In this document: positions 32,906-43,700 of the stretch, piece after piece | How the letters are laid out: every line of letters starts with the position of its first letter | How positions within the stretch are numbered: the stretch's first letter is position 1 | Source: Polyangiaceae bacterium | GTDB taxonomy: Bacteria > Myxococcota_A > Polyangia > Polyangiales > Polyangiaceae | DNA length: 64,000 bases | Assembly (NCBI GenBank): GCA_025936045.1 | Contig: JAICUB010000002.1 | Span: 62,001-126,000, forward strand | Direction of reading: 5' to 3' | Position numbers and translations under genes: made by a program | The notes under the pieces: model-generated | What the model saw: only the letters and a program-made list of their open reading frames with translations | What the model was told of the DNA's origin: nothing | The model's database searches: none

Positions 32906-33807
32906 GCCGTGCTCCAACTTGGAATCGATGGTTCGAGTCGGTTGCCCTGCGCGTCATAGCGGTAAAAGCCGCGCCCGCTCTTCTTCCCGTGCCAGCCCGC
33001 GCTGACGAGGTTGCGGAGCGAGCTCGCCGGCCGGTACTTGTCGTCGCCGAGATCGCGATGGAGGATCTCGGCGATGAAGAGCACCGTGTCGAGTCCGATC
33101 AGATCGGCGAGCTCGAGCGGCCCGAGCGGATGATTCAATCCGAGCCGCGCGCCCGCGTCGATGTCCGGCGCCGAGGCGATCCCTTCCTCGAGCGCGAAGC
33201 ACGCCTCGTTCAAGAACGGGATCAACATGCGGTTCACGATGAACCCGGGCCGGTCCTGACTCGTGATCACGGTCTTGCCGAGCCGCACGGCGAGGGCGAC
33301 GACGGCCGCCACGGTTTCGTCGCTCGTTTGCAGGCCGCGCACCACCTCGACGAGCTGCATCAGGGGAACCGGGTTCATGAAATGCATCCCGGCCACGCGC
33401 TCCGGACGGCTCGTGCGTGCCGCGAGCCAGGTGAGCGAAATACTCGAGGTGTTCGACAGCAGCAGCGCGCGCTCCGGCAGGGCGGCCGACGCTTCCCGGA
33501 GCAGCTCGGCTTTCAGGCCGCGTTCTTCGGTGGCAGCTTCGATCGCCACGTCGGCCGTTGCGAACGCGCCGGAGCCCCCGGGCGTGATGCGCGCGAGGAG
33601 CTCGCGGTTGGCCGCGACCGTCGTCTTGCCCTTTTCGGCGAGCCGCGTGAGCTGCCGTTCGATGCGCGCCTTGCCCTCGGCCGCCCGCTCCACGCTCACG
33701 TCCGCGAGCGAGACTTCGATGCCGGCGCCCGCGCATACCTGCGCGATCCCGGCTCCCATCTGACCTGCGCCCATGACCACGACGCGCGAAACCTCGCTGT
33801 TCGACAT
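32902..33807 (-). CDS. 3-hydroxyacyl-CoA (3-hydroxybutyryl-CoA) dehydrogenase
   Basis: 301 residues from the ATG at 33807. N-terminal NAD-binding 'VVVMGAGQMGAGIAQ'; catalytic region 'SNTSSISLT' and 'RVAGMHFMNPVPLMQLVEVV' (His of the His-Glu pair); C-terminal domain 'GFIVNRMLIPFLNEACF' and 'GPLELADLIGLDT'. The single-domain length matches stand-alone Hbd/PaaH-type enzymes, oxidising 3-hydroxyacyl-CoA with NAD. An ATG at 33828 in the same frame is an alternative start. Upstream frame extension is antisense to the TPR lipoprotein. Only 27 bases separate it from that divergent gene. Confidence 0.93.
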   Translation of the reverse strand: MSNSEVSRVVVMGAGQMGAGIAQVCAGAGIEVSLADVSVERAAEGKARIERQLTRLAEKGKTTVAANRELLARITPGGSGAFATADVAIEAATEERGLKAELLREASAALPERALLLSNTSSISLTWLAARTSRPERVAGMHFMNPVPLMQLVEVVRGLQTSDETVAAVVALAVRLGKTVITSQDRPGFIVNRMLIPFLNEACFALEEGIASAPDIDAGARLGLNHPLGPLELADLIGLDTVLFIAEILHRDLGDDKYRPASSLRNLVSAGWHGKKSGRGFYRYDAQGNRLEPSIPSWSTA

Positions 33808-33834
33808 GCGGCTCGGGGTAAGTACCATGGCGCG

Positions 33835-34680
33835 GTGCACTGTTCGCTCGCAGAGGCCCTGGGGCTCCTTTTCGCGCTGGGCGGCTGTGCGACACAAATG
33901 GACGTCGTCGGGCAAGCGGTGGTGCTTGCCGACCGAGGGCGCTACGCCGAGGCGGAAGCACTGCTCGGCAAGCGCCTCGCCGCGCACCCTGAGGATATGG
34001 CGGCGCGCCGACTGCTCATCCGCGTCGACGGGCTCGAGGGCAACCTCGGTCGCGCGCGAACGGATACCGAGGCGCTCGCGGCTAGAATTGGGCCCGCGAG
34101 CCCACTGCCCTGGGTCGAGCTCGGATACGCGCTCGAGCTCGCTCACCGCTACGACGAAGCGCTCGACTTGTACGACCGGGCGGCCGAAGTAGCTCCTCGC
34201 GATCCCATGGGACCGAAGACAGGCGGCATGAGGAGCGCCCGCTGGGGTGAGCTCGAGCTTGCCCGCCCTCGGCTCGAAGAGTCACTCCGCAGAGATGCGC
34301 GCGACGCCGAAGTCTGGCACGCGCTCGGCCTCGTTTGTCTGAAGCTCGGCGACGAAACGGCAGCGGAGACGGCCTACCGCTCCGGCCTAACGGCCGATCC
34401 TCATGCGCTCGAAAACCACGTCGGGCTCGCGACACTCGCTTTCTTGCGCGAGCGTCCCGAGGATGCGCTGCGCGAGTACGACGCCGTCTTGGCCGAGCGT
34501 CCGAGGCGGACGGATGCCATGCTCGGCCGCTCGCTCGCGCTCATCGAGCTCCGTCGCTTCGACGAAGCCGAGCGCACCTTGTCGGATGCGGTGCGCGGCG
34601 GCGCCGAGCGCACGATCGTCGCGAAGCAACGCCGCCTGCTCGCCGCCGCGCGCGGACGGGTCGGGTCGAAGGCTCCGTAG
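33835..34680 (+). CDS. TPR-repeat lipoprotein
   Basis: 281 residues from the GTG at 33835; the long upstream frame is antisense to the dehydrogenase. The signal peptide ends with the lipobox 'FALGGC' (C18). Six or more TPR-like repeats follow ('GRYAEAEALLGKRLAAHPED', 'HRYDEALDLYDRAAEVAPRD', 'RPEDALREYDAVLAERPRRT'). It is 118 bases ahead of the giant TPR gene on the same strand. TPR proteins bind partner proteins; the partner is unknown. The lipid anchor places it in a membrane, probably facing the periplasm. Confidence 0.82.
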   Translation: MHCSLAEALGLLFALGGCATQMDVVGQAVVLADRGRYAEAEALLGKRLAAHPEDMAARRLLIRVDGLEGNLGRARTDTEALAARIGPASPLPWVELGYALELAHRYDEALDLYDRAAEVAPRDPMGPKTGGMRSARWGELELARPRLEESLRRDARDAEVWHALGLVCLKLGDETAAETAYRSGLTADPHALENHVGLATLAFLRERPEDALREYDAVLAERPRRTDAMLGRSLALIELRRFDEAERTLSDAVRGGAERTIVAKQRRLLAAARGRVGSKAP

Positions 34681-34759
34681 CAGCAAAATCTCCCTCTGTT
34701 TCCGCGGCTTGCGAGTCTTGTAACGATGCGCTCCGCGGCGTAGTCTGCTCGTCCCTTTA

Positions 34760-34781
34760 CGAGGAGTGCGGCCGCTCCTCG
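34760..34781. promoter_or_regulatory. Inverted repeat in the giant TPR gene leader
   Basis: CGAGGAG (34760-34766) and CTCCTCG (34775-34781) are exact inverted copies around TGCGGCCG, 17 bases before the ATG. In RNA it would form a 7-bp hairpin just upstream of the ribosome site. No other clear signal is seen in the 118-base gap; a -35/-10-like pair near 34717-34746 is weak. Confidence 0.3.
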
Positions 34782-34798
34782 CGACAGAAGTGGGTGAC

Positions 34799-37700
34799 AT
34801 GGATTCTCAGACGATCCGAACCGTGCTCGGCAAGCTCCAGGGGGAGCCCGACACCGAGGCGAGCTGGTCTGCGCTCAGGAGCGCAGTGAAGGAAGGCGGC
34901 GGGGATCTTTCTGATGAGGAGCTCCAACGCTTGCTCGTCGCGGCGCGCGAGCGCCACGCCGCGCGCGGCGACTGGGAAGCAGTTGCACAACTGCTCGACA
35001 TTGCCGTCGCTGCCGCAGCGGGCACGCCGGGGGAGCTCGGTGTCTTGCGCGAGCAAGCGCAGGTCTTGAAGGACCGGCTCTACGACGACGAAGCGGCTGC
35101 GGTGACGTGCCTGCGCATCGTCGAGCTCGATCCGAACGACCAGGCGGCGTCCCTCGCCATCGACGAGCTCGAAGAGAGACGCGGCCGCGCTGCGGAGCTC
35201 TCGCAGAAATACTTGGAGGAGATCGCGGCGGCGACGGACGACACGTATCGGAGCTCGCTCCTCATGCACGCGGCCGAAATGGACGTGCGCTTCGGGATCG
35301 AAGGGTCCGATCTGTCGACCGCGGTCGAGCGGCTCGAGCAAGCCGTGCGTCTCGATCCGGCGAACGAGCGCGCCGCCGAGCTGCTCGAGCTCGTCCATCG
35401 CCGAGCGGGACGCTGGGACGAGGTCGCGCGCGTGCTCGAGCGCCTGGCCGACCGCGCCGAGAATCCAGTCGAGCGCGTCGCGGCGGGCGTGCGTCTCGCG
35501 CGCGTGCAGGCGCAGCACCTGGCCGATCAGGAGCGCGCCGCGCGTGCCTATGAAGGCGTGCTGCGCGTGTCGCCGAGCTACGCCGAGGCGATGGATTTTC
35601 TGACGAGCTTCTACTCGACGCACGCGCGTTGGGCCGAGCTCGTCGCGCTCTACGAGCGTGAGCTCGCCTCGAAGAAGGCGAACGAGACGGAGCTCGTCGG
35701 CGACATGCTCCAGATCGCGATGCTCTACTGGAAGAAGCTCGAGCATGCGCGCGCCGCCGATCCGTGGTTTTCGCGCATCGCGAAGGTCGAACCGGGGAAC
35801 GAGGCGATGCTCGCGTTTTACCGTGAGTACTGCACGTCGCTCGGCGACGATGGGCGCCTGATGGACGTGCTCGGCGCGGCCCAGCGCTCGCTCAAGGACG
35901 GCTCGAAGGAAAAGGCCGGGATCGCGGCCGAGCTCGGGCGTCTCGCGGAAGGCCAGGCGAACGCGCAAAAGGCGATCGAGCAATACAAGGCCGTCTTGCG
36001 GAACGACCCGGACAACGCCGAGGCACGCGAGAAGCTCAAGGGCTTCTACAAGCAGACGCAGAGCCACAACGCGCTCGTCGAACTCTTGCGCCAGCAGCTC
36101 GAGCGATTGCCGGCCGACGCCTACCAAGCGCGGCTCGGCGTCTTGCGTGAGGTCGCGACGATCTACCGCGAGTACATCAAAAACGATACGGCGCTCCTCA
36201 GCGTGCTCAACCAAATCGTCCAGCTCGACGACAAGCTCGACGAGCACGACGCGGGGGAAATGCGCGAGATCGTCGCCCTCTACGATCGACTCGGTCGTGC
36301 GCGCGACATGATCACCTACCAGCTCAAGCTCGCGGAGATCACGCCCGATCTCGAAGAGAAGAAGCAGCTCTACCGCCTTGCCGGGCGGCGCTGGCTCGAG
36401 CAATTCTCGAACGCCCAAAACGCAGCCGACGCCTACGCGGCGTTGCTCAAGCTCGAGCCGGGGGACAACGAAGCGCGCGAGCGCCTCGAGGAGCTCTACC
36501 GCAAGCGACGCGCCTGGTCGCATCTCTACGATTTGTTCAAGCTCGAACACGACGACGCGCAGGGTCCGACCCGCGCCGCGCTCGGGCTCGAAATGGCGCA
36601 GCTCGCCTCCGAGCGCCTGAACCGCGGCGACGACGCCGTCAGGCTCTATCGCGAAATCCTGGGAAGCGACCCCGCGCGGCTCGACGTGCTCGATGCGCTC
36701 GAGCGCCACTCCGAGCGCGCGAAGGACTGGTCGTCGCTCGCCGACGCGCTCGAGCGGCGCGCCGAGGCGCTCACCGACGACGGCGCGCGGCTCGTCGTCC
36801 TGCAGAAGCTCGGCACCGTCTACGCCGATCATCTGAGTGATCCCAAGGCCGCGGCCAAAGCCTGGCGCCGCGTGCTCGAGCTTCAACCGGGGCACCAGCG
36901 CGCGCTGCGCGTCCTGCGTGACGCCTGTCTCGCGGCGGGCGACTACGACGGGCTCACCGAGCTTTACGCGACCCAAAACGACTTCGAGGGTCTCGCCGAG
37001 GTGCTGAGCACCGCCGCTGATCGCGCCAAAGAGCCCGCGGTGAAGATCGACCTGAGCTACCGCGCCGCGGCCGTCTTCGAGGGCCGCCTCGGCCAGCCGG
37101 AGCGTGCCTTCCGCTCGTACGAGCGCGTGCTCGCGACCGAGCCGAACGACACGCGCGCCGTGCGCGCGTTGATTCCGCTCTACGAAAAAGACGAGAAGTG
37201 GGGTCGCTTGCCGGCGCTCTACGAACAGCTCGTAGAGCGCGCCACGACCGTCGACGAGAAGCTCGAGCTCCTCGCGCGGCTCGTCGAAATCGCGGGCAAG
37301 CAGCTCTCCGATCGGCGCGCGGCGGCGACCTATGCCCGCCGTGCCTACGAGCTTGCCCCGGACAGCCCCGTCGCGCTCGATATCTTGGAGGACGCGTCAC
37401 GCGCGGCCGGCAGTTGGGAGAGCTTCGTCGAGGCGATCGAAGCGCGCCTCGTCACCATGGAAAGCTCCCCAGGCGCCGCGGCCGCCGCGCCCGCGGCCGC
37501 CGTGACCGCCGCCGACGCGCCGGCGGGGACAGGCAAGAAGAAAAAGAAGAGGAAGGGCGGGGACGAGCCGAGCCAGGTACAGACGTCCTCGCCGGTCGCC
37601 GCTCCCGCGGGCGATCTCCGCCGCACGCTCGAGCTCAAGCTTGCCCGCGTGTTCGCCGAGGAGCTCGCGCGGCCGGACGACGCGATCCGGACCTACCAAA

Positions 37701-40700
37701 CCCTGCTCGAGCGCGACGCGACCGACCAGGATGCCGCCCTCGCGCTCGATCGCATCTTGCGCCAGCTCGACCGGCGCGACGATCTGCGTAGCCTCTTCGA
37801 TTTGCGCGTGAAGAACGCGGCGACCCCGAGCGAAAAGCTCGCCGTCCTGCGCGAGTGGGCCGTGCTCGAAGAGGACGTCTTCGACGCGCCCGAGCGCGCC
37901 GTCGCGCTGTATCGACGCGAGCTCGAGCTCGAGCCGATGGATTCGGAGGCGCTCGTGACGCTCGCGCGCCTGTTGCTCTCGCTCGACGACGCGGCCGGCG
38001 CCGTCGCCGTGATGGAGCAGCGGCGCGAGCAGCTCTCGGGGGAGGAGCGCGCGGAAAGCCAGGTCGCGCTCGCGGAGCTCTACTTCGGCAAGCTCGAACG
38101 GCCGCTCGACGCGCTCGCGTCCGCCGTCGACGCGCTCGCGTATCCCGCGAGCAGCGCCCGCGCCATCGGTGTGCTCGAGCGCTTGCTCGACGTGAAGGCG
38201 GCGCGCGCGCGCGCGGCGGAAGTGCTCGCAGAGCGCTACGCGGAGACGGGCGACGGGCGCGGTGAAGCGCGTACCCTCGCGATCCTCCTCGAGGAGACGA
38301 CCGGAGCGAAGGAGCGCCTGCCGCTCGAGCTCCGCCTCTCCGAGGTGCACGAAAAGAAGCTCGGCTCGTACGGTAAGGCCCTCGACGTGATGCTCGGGGC
38401 GCTGCGCGAATCGCCCGAGGAGCTCGGGCTCTGGGAGCGCGCCGAAGGGCTCGCGACCGAGGCTGGGCGCCCGACGGATCTGGCCGAGGTTTACCGTGAG
38501 GTGCTGCGCGGCAAGCTTTCACCCGAGGTCGAGGTCGAGCTCTGCGAGCGTGCTTCGCACCTGCACGAGGACAAGCTCGGCGATCCCATCGGCGCGACGC
38601 CCTACCTCGAGCGCGTGCTCACGCTCCGCCCGGGCAATGAAACGGCGTTCCGGCGGCTCAAGGACATTCTCACCGCGGCCGAGCGCTGGCCCGAGCTCGA
38701 GGCGCTCTACGACCGCGCCGTCGAGGCGAGCGACGACGCCGTGCGCAAGGTCGAGATGCTCGCGGAGGTGGCGCTCGTCTGCGAGGAGATCATCGAGGAC
38801 TCCGTCAAGGCCACGCGCCACTACGAGCGCATTCTCGCGATCGACCCGTATCACGAGACCGCGGTGCGGGCGCTCGATCGGCTGTATACGCGTTCCGGCA
38901 AGGACAGCGAACTCGCGGCGCTGCTCGAGCGGCGGCTCGAAACGGCCGTCGGCGAAGACTCGCTCGATCTCAAGCTCCGGCTCTCGCGCCTGCAGCTCGA
39001 TCTGCACCAGCCCGAGAAGGCGATCGCTCACGTCGAGGACGTGCTGCGCGAGCGCGTGAACGACCCGGACGCGAAGAAGCTCGCCGAGCGCCTGCTCGAG
39101 ATCGGCAGTTTGCGCGTGCGCGCGGCCCGCATTCTCGAAGCCGTCTATGAGACCCGTGACGAGGTGCGTGACCTCGCGCGCGTGCTCGCGACGCGGCTCG
39201 ACGCCGACACCGAAGCGACCCCGGACGAAACGCGCGAGCTCTTGCGCCGCATCGCGGTGCTCCGCAACGAGCGCCTGCGCGACGACCCGGCCGCGCTCGA
39301 CGCCTACGCCCGGCTCGTCCCGCTCGATCCGAGCGACGCCGACGCGCGCGATCGCCTGGTCGAGATCGGCTCGCGTCTCGACGCGTATGCGCGCGTCGCG
39401 GAGGTGCTGAGCGAAGCGGCCGCGGCGACGTCCGCGGTCGCGTTGAAGGGCGAAATCCTGACGCGCGTGGCCGTGCTGTACGAGGAGCGGCTCGGCGATC
39501 GCACGCGGGCCGAAACGGTGTACCGCCGCGTGCTCGAGCTCGATCCGAACGACCCGCGCCTGTCGCTGCCGCCGGCCCGCTCGCTCGAACGGCTCTATAT
39601 CGCCCTCGGCGACAACGAGCGCCTCGCGGAGATGCTCCGCATCGAGATCAGGCTCGAGGACAGCTCGAGCATTCGCGGCGAGCTCCTCGCTCGCCTCGGC
39701 GAGCTCAGCGAGACGGTGCTCGCCGACAGTGACGGCGCCATTTCGGCGTGGCGCTCGCGCCTGGACGACATCCCCGACGACGATCTCGCGCTGTCGGCTC
39801 TCGATCGGCTGTATCAGAAGACCGACCGCTACCGCGATCTCGTCGACGTGCTGCGCCGGCGCCGCGACCTCTCGAACGAAGGCGACACGCGCCGCCTCCT
39901 GCTCTTGCGCTCGGCCGAGGTGCTCTGGAAAAAGCTCGATGCCGGGCCCGAAGCGATCGACGAGTACCAGACGCTGATCGACGAGTTCGGGCCGACGACG
40001 CCGGCGCTCGAGGCGCTCGAGGCATTGTTTGCCGCCGCGCAGAGCTGGGACAACCTCGCCGATACGTACACGCGCCACCTCGAGGTGGCCGAGAGCGACC
40101 CCGTGCGGCTCGAGCTCTTCGCCAAGCTCGGCGATCTCGAGCGAGTGCGGCGTAACGACGTGCGTGCGGCGATCGACGTCTATCGGCGCGCGCTCACGCT
40201 CGACACGCGTCACGCGCCGAGCCGCGCCGCGCTCGAGACGTTGCTCGCGTCGGAGGACGCGGCCACGCGCCGTGAAGTCGCTCAGATCCTGCGGCCGCTC
40301 TACGAGGCCGAGGGCGAGAACGAGAAGCTCCTGCACGCCCTCGAAATCGAGGTCGCGGCGACCGAGGACGCGGTCGAGAAGGTGCACCTGCTCGAGACGG
40401 CCATGAGCGTCGCGCGCGGCCCGCTCGGCGACGGCAACCGGGCCTTCGATTACGCGGTGCGCGCAGTGCGGCAAGCGGTCGGCCACGTCGACCTCGAAGT
40501 TTGGTTCTCGAACCTCGAGCGACTCGCGGGCGCGACGGGGCGCCAGGCCGACTACGTGAAGCTCCTCTGCGACGTCGTGGGTGGCATCTTCGACGGCGAG
40601 CTCCAGCTCAGCGTCATGCTCAAGATCGCGCGCATCGCGCGGCTCGAGCTCAGGGATGCGACGCTGGCCCGCGACTATTACAACAAGGCGCTCGAGCTCC

Positions 40701-43700
40701 GTGCGGACGAGCCGCAGGCGCTCGAGGCCCTGGAGGCGCTGTACGAAGAAGCCGGCGACGCGCCGCGCTTGCTCGAGGTGCTCGAGCGTCGCGCGGAGGT
40801 CGCGCCGTCGGAGGACGAGCGTAAGCGGCTGCTCTATCGCCGCGCGAAGCTCCTCTCCGGGGTGCTCGACGACAAGGCGCGCGCGATCGAAGTGTACGAG
40901 ACCATTCTCGAGCTCGGACTCGAGGACGAGGCGATCCTCGCGCTCGAAGGGCTCTACACGAGCGTCGAGCGCTGGTCGGATCTCTTGGCGCTCTACGAAC
41001 GGCAAGTCGACGGGCGGCGCGGCGACCTGGGCAACTTGCGCGTGAAAATCGCGAGCGTCGCTTCGCGGCGGCTCGGGGACGCGGAGCGCGCCTTCGAGGA
41101 GCTCGAGCACGCGCTCGGCGTAGATCGGCACCACGAGGGCGCGATCGCGGAGCTCGAGCGCTTGCTCGGCGAGGCCAAGCAGCCGGAGCAGCGCGCGCGT
41201 GCGGCGGAGTTGCTCGAGCCCGTGTATCTCGCGCGCGCGGATTGGCCGCGCGTGCGAGGCGTGCTCGAGGCTCGCCTCGAGGTGGCGTCCGATCCGGACT
41301 CGCGCCGTGATCTACTGACCCGCCTCGCGCAGCTCTACGAGGAGCAGCAGGAGGACTATCGCTCGGCGCTCGAGACGACCGCGAAGCTCTTCCACGAGGA
41401 TCTCTCGGACGCGAAGACGATGGCCGAGCTCGAACGCCTGGCGCGCGTGGCCGGCGCGGAGCAGCGCCTCGCCGAGATTTACGCGTACGAGCTCGAGCAA
41501 GCGGCGAGCGACGACCACACGACGTCCAAGCTCGCGCGCCGCACCGGCGAGCTCTTCGATCAGATCGGCCAGCCGGCGCGCGCGCTCGCCTTCCATCGGC
41601 GTGCCCTCGAGTTCGAGCCGGACAGCAAGTCGCTCTTCGACGCGATCGACAAGATTCTCGTGCGCGAGCAGCTGCACGAAGAGCGCGTGAAGCTCCACCG
41701 TCAGGCGCTCGACCACCGCTTCGACTCCGCCGAACGGCTCGCGTTGCTCCATACCATCGCACTCCTCGAACGGCGGGAGCTCGCCCGTCCGGACGAGGCG
41801 ATCGAGACGTACCGCGCCGCCGTCGAGGTGGACGACCGCGACACCGTCGCGCTCGACGCCTTGGTCGAGCTCTATCGCGAACGCGAACGCTGGGACGACC
41901 TCGCCGAGCTCTACTTGCGCCGCGCCGAGCTCGCCGACCGGCCCGAGCAGGGCATCGTGTACCGGCTCGCGCTCGCCCGCCTGTACCTGAAGCTCGGTCA
42001 AGCCGAGCGCGCGGTCGACCAGCTCGAGGAGATCGTGCGCATCGACGCGCGGCACGCCGAGGCCATCGCCGAGCTCGACACGCTCCGGCAGACCGACGGA
42101 CTGAAGGAGCGCGTCGTGGAGATCCTGCGGCCGCTCTACCAGGCTGCGGACGATTGGCGGCGGCTCGTGCAGCTCAACGAGGACCGCTTCGCGCTCGCGA
42201 GCGATACCGACAAGGTCGCGGTGCTGCGCGAGACGGCCGAGCTCTGGGAAAAGCGCGGCAACGACAAAAAGCGCGCGCGCCGCGCCAACGGCACCGCGCT
42301 CCGGCTCGACCCGGAGGACGCCGACGTGCGTGCCGAGTACGAGCGGCTCGCTGCCGAGACGCAGGCCTGGGACGAGCTTGCGACGACGTACCAGGAGATC
42401 CTCGGCGAGCATGCGGATCTCGGGAGCGCGCGCGACTACTACGCCGTGCTCGCGCGCGTGCACGACAAGGAGCGCGACGATCCGCGCCGCGCGCTCTGGG
42501 CGTACGACCAGCTCTACGCGACCGATCCCTCGGACGCGAGCACGCTCGACGCGATGGAGCGCCTCGCGACGCTACTCAGTGATTGGCCCGCGCTCGTGAG
42601 CGTGCTCTCGGCCAAGGCCGAGGTCGTGCTCGACGACGAAGAGCGCGCCTCGCTTTTGCGTCGCGTCGGCGAGGTGAAACGCGACGTGCTCGACGATCGC
42701 GCCGGCGCCATCGCCGCGTACGCGCGAGCGAGCGAGCTCGATCCGACGAGCGCGTTCACCGTCGACTGCTTGATCGAGCTCTACGAAGCCGAGGGCGACG
42801 CCGCGCGGCTCGTCGAGCTTTACGAGCGTCGCGTCGAGCTCTCGGGTGACGACGACGGAGAGCTCAAGCATGGCCTCCTGGTCGCCGCGGCCAAGTGCTA
42901 CGAGACCAAGCTCGCCGACCGGCCGCGCGCCATCGACGCGCTCGTGCGTGCTCTCCAGGCCAAGCCGGGCGACAGCGAGGTGCTCGCGTCGCTCGACCGC
43001 CTGTATCGCGCCGAGGAGCTCTGGTCGGAGCTGCTCGACAACCTGCGCACTCAGGCCGGCCTCGCGCAGACTTCCGCCGAGCGCGCGGCGCTGCACAAGG
43101 GCATGGGCGTGGTGCTCGCCGAGAAGCTCTCGAGCTACGAAGAGGCGCTCGAGGAGTACCGCCGGGCGCTCGAGCAGGAAGCGAGCGACACCGAAGCGGT
43201 CGAGCGCGCCGTCGCGCTCGGCGAGTCACACGAGGACCTACGGCGCCGCGCCGCGGAGATCCTCGTGCCCGTGCTCCGCAACACCGAACGCTGGGAGAAG
43301 CTCGTCGCCGTGCTCGAGCTCCGTCTGTCGGCGGAGTCCGACGCGGCCGAACGCACGCAGACGCTCTGGGCCATCTCGGAGGTGCTCGAAGGCAAGCTCG
43401 GCAAGCCGGCCGAAGCCGAGACCGTGCTCTTGCGCGCGCTCACCGAGCGTCCCGAAGCCGAGGATCTCCACGCCGAAATCGCGCGGCTCGCGGCGGCCGG
43501 CGGCAGCTGGGAACGCTACGCCGACGCCCTGTCGGAGCGCGCCGTCGCGACGTTCGAACCCGAGGTCGCCCGCGAGCTCTACGTGCGGCTCGGCGCCGTC
43601 GCGGACGAACGTCTCGGCGACAAGAAGCGCGCGATCGACGCTTACGAAAAGGCCGTGGAGCAGGCGGGCGATCAACCCGAGCTCCTCGCCGCGCTCGATC

